A DNA stretch of 64,000 bases from Anaerolineales bacterium (lineage in GTDB: Bacteria; Chloroflexota; Anaerolineae; Anaerolineales; Villigracilaceae), in assembly GCA_030583885.1 (NCBI GenBank), contig CP129480.1, forward strand, positions 2,544,714-2,608,713. The letters are read 5' to 3'. Below, piece after piece: positions 62,968 to 64,000 of this stretch; the stretch's first letter is position 1; each line of letters opens with the position of its first letter. Made by a program: the position numbers and the translations under genes. Below the pieces are notes generated by a model. It worked only from the letters and a program-made list of their open reading frames with translations, was not told the origin of the DNA and searched no databases.

Positions 62968-63390
62968 CTAGCGAACGTTGAAATCCAGGGTATGAGTTAA
63001 TGCCCCGTTTAAATACAATTCAACCTGGTAGTCGCCGACTGGCCAGCCGGCGCTGTCAACACTGGACAGCGAGAAGTTCACGGTGCCGGTCCAGGAATCC
63101 TCTTCAATCGTCACCACAGCAGGAGTGTCGGCTGAAATTGGTCCGGATTCGAAGTCAGCCGCATTAACCAGATACCACTTTGCCTCAACAGCTGTGCCGG
63201 TAGTGGCATTATTCAAATCGGCCACGACATAAAACGTGTCAGCGGGCGCAAAAGTGGTAACCGCCTGTGCGCCGGTGTCGTCCTTTGAAAGGCGGGCGTT
63301 CTCCAGGCTGAGTTCTCCGGCAGCGCATGCCAGCGTTGAAACAATCAACGCAGCCACAGCCAGAAGGATGGGAAGTTTTTTTGATTTCAT
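62968..63390 (-). CDS. Secreted or lipid-anchored protein, unknown
   Basis: 140 residues from the ATG at 63390 (RBS aaggag). Signal peptide with possible Cys anchor in STLACAAG. The mature part is one beta-sandwich-like domain: AVTTFAPADTFYVVADLNN, VEAKWYLVNA and GWPVGDYQVELYLNGALTHTLDF, which resembles small Ig-like exported proteins. No family named. Confidence 0.6.
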   Translation of the reverse strand: MKSKKLPILLAVAALIVSTLACAAGELSLENARLSKDDTGAQAVTTFAPADTFYVVADLNNATTGTAVEAKWYLVNAADFESGPISADTPAVVTIEEDSWTGTVNFSLSSVDSAGWPVGDYQVELYLNGALTHTLDFNVR

Positions 63391-63482
63391 TTGTACATTC
63401 TCCTTTGGTTTAAGGCAGATACTGCTGCCGAATTTCGCAGCATTATACACCATCACGATGCAAATTCGCCGTTCAGTTTTTA

Positions 63483-64000
63483 TTATTCCACTTCAATATA
63501 GATTCTTTTATTGACCGCGCCTTTGCTCTTATAATCAACGACCTTTATTTTTCCCACTTCGGAAGTAATCCTCACATGCGTGCCGCCATCGGCTTGCAGG
63601 TCAAGACCGGCGATCTCAACCGTCCGCACCTGCAAAATTCCATCCGGCAGAAGATTGATCTTTGTGCGGATCAGGTCCGGGATCTGGAAGGCCTCCTCCC
63701 GCGGCAATATCTTTACTTTAATCTCGCGTCCCTGCCGGACCTCGAGGTTGACCGAGGCTTCGATCGCACGCACCAAATCCCCGCGCATGGTCTCGAATTC
63801 AAAATCCATGCGGCCTTTAAGCGGATCCATGTCACCGCCTGTAACTTTTGCTCCATAATCACGAAAGACAACTCCGCACAGGATATGCAAGGCGGTATGG
63901 GTACGCATCAATTCATATCGCCGCACCCAATCCAAGGTCCCAGTCGAAGCGGATTTTGAGGCAGGCAAAGGCGCGTTGCCACCAAGGAAATGCAAAACAT
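63483..64000 (-). CDS. AlaX-like alanyl-tRNA editing protein (N-terminus outside window)
   Basis: The frame is open to the window edge; a TTG at 63995 is not a convincing start. The visible part is the second (SAD) domain of threonyl/alanyl-tRNA synthetases: RTHTALHILCGVVF has the HxxxH zinc motif, and the usual CGGTH is QADGGTHVRITSEVG, with Asp for the zinc Cys. Such proteins hydrolyse mischarged Ser- or Gly-tRNA(Ala). An N-terminal editing half should lie beyond the edge. Confidence 0.8.
   Translation of the reverse strand, partial: VLHFLGGNAPLPASKSASTGTLDWVRRYELMRTHTALHILCGVVFRDYGAKVTGGDMDPLKGRMDFEFETMRGDLVRAIEASVNLEVRQGREIKVKILPREEAFQIPDLIRTKINLLPDGILQVRTVEIAGLDLQADGGTHVRITSEVGKIKVVDYKSKGAVNKRIYIEVE

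Overview
The window (64 kb, GC-moderate, densely coded on both strands) looks like the chromosome of an Anaerolineae-type Chloroflexota bacterium. This is an inference from gene style, not from a marker gene: many Thr/Pro-rich lipoproteins with LxxC boxes, an NBR1-Ig lipoprotein, a STAS protein with the long insert seen in this group, and scattered short palindromic repeats. There is no rRNA, tRNA, CRISPR array or prophage in the window.

Layout. 1-6.0 kb: end of an S9 peptidase, then a one-carbon module (MttB-family methyltransferase, M20 amidohydrolase, methyl-THF:corrinoid methyltransferase) and an alpha/beta hydrolase lipoprotein. 6.0-13.8 kb (minus): homocysteine methyltransferase, MoeA, a UbiA-like membrane protein and an aminotransferase in a tight operon, then DinB, a GT-C type membrane glycosyltransferase and Ffh. 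14-19 kb: MFS transporter, membrane protein, an extracytoplasmic thioredoxin-like lipoprotein with an in-frame UGA at the first position of its CxxC motif, and a P5C-type aldehyde dehydrogenase. 19-26.5 kb (plus): class I CoA-transferase subunits A and B separated by an alpha/beta hydrolase, HAD, EamA, STAS, then the overlapping rarA / histidine phosphatase / Smr operon. 26.5-29 kb: an IS630-family element and an OFA-type MFS transporter of different base composition. 29-36 kb (minus): a rare fusion of a glutamate-cysteine-ligase-like domain to an M20 peptidase, an aminotransferase, a VOC/DUF6958-like/ABM trio, PilZ and PIG-L. 36-41 kb: an ABC-F ATPase behind an attenuator-like leader, cystathionine gamma-synthase type enzyme, a cNMP/SpoIIE phosphatase and a deoxynucleoside kinase. 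41-49 kb: small membrane proteins, lipoproteins, response regulators, cytochrome c, GDPD, nitroreductase and a deacetylase. 49-62 kb: MoeA fused to a PBP-like domain (carrying an in-frame palindromic element), class III aminotransferase, DUF559, guaB facing purB-purA, orphan BrnT, GlsB/YeaQ-like protein, fumarylacetoacetase, a hydroxyacid dehydrogenase and a serine/threonine dehydratase. 62-64 kb: an aldo/keto reductase pseudogene, a secreted protein and the end of an AlaX-like gene.

Most striking points: (1) the 16702-17241 gene reads as a selenoprotein candidate (UxxC thioredoxin fold) with a SECIS-like hairpin 20 nt after the UGA; (2) the ABC-F gene has a promoter, a five-residue upstream ORF, an antiterminator option and an intrinsic terminator in its leader, the layout of antibiotic-induced ribosome-mediated attenuation; (3) an 83-bp palindromic mobile element sits in frame inside the second moeA; (4) many genes have a TANNNT -10 box 5-9 nt before the ATG and no Shine-Dalgarno, pointing to widespread leaderless transcription; (5) three coding frames are broken by what looks like one extra A in an A-run, which may be assembly error, slippage or decay.
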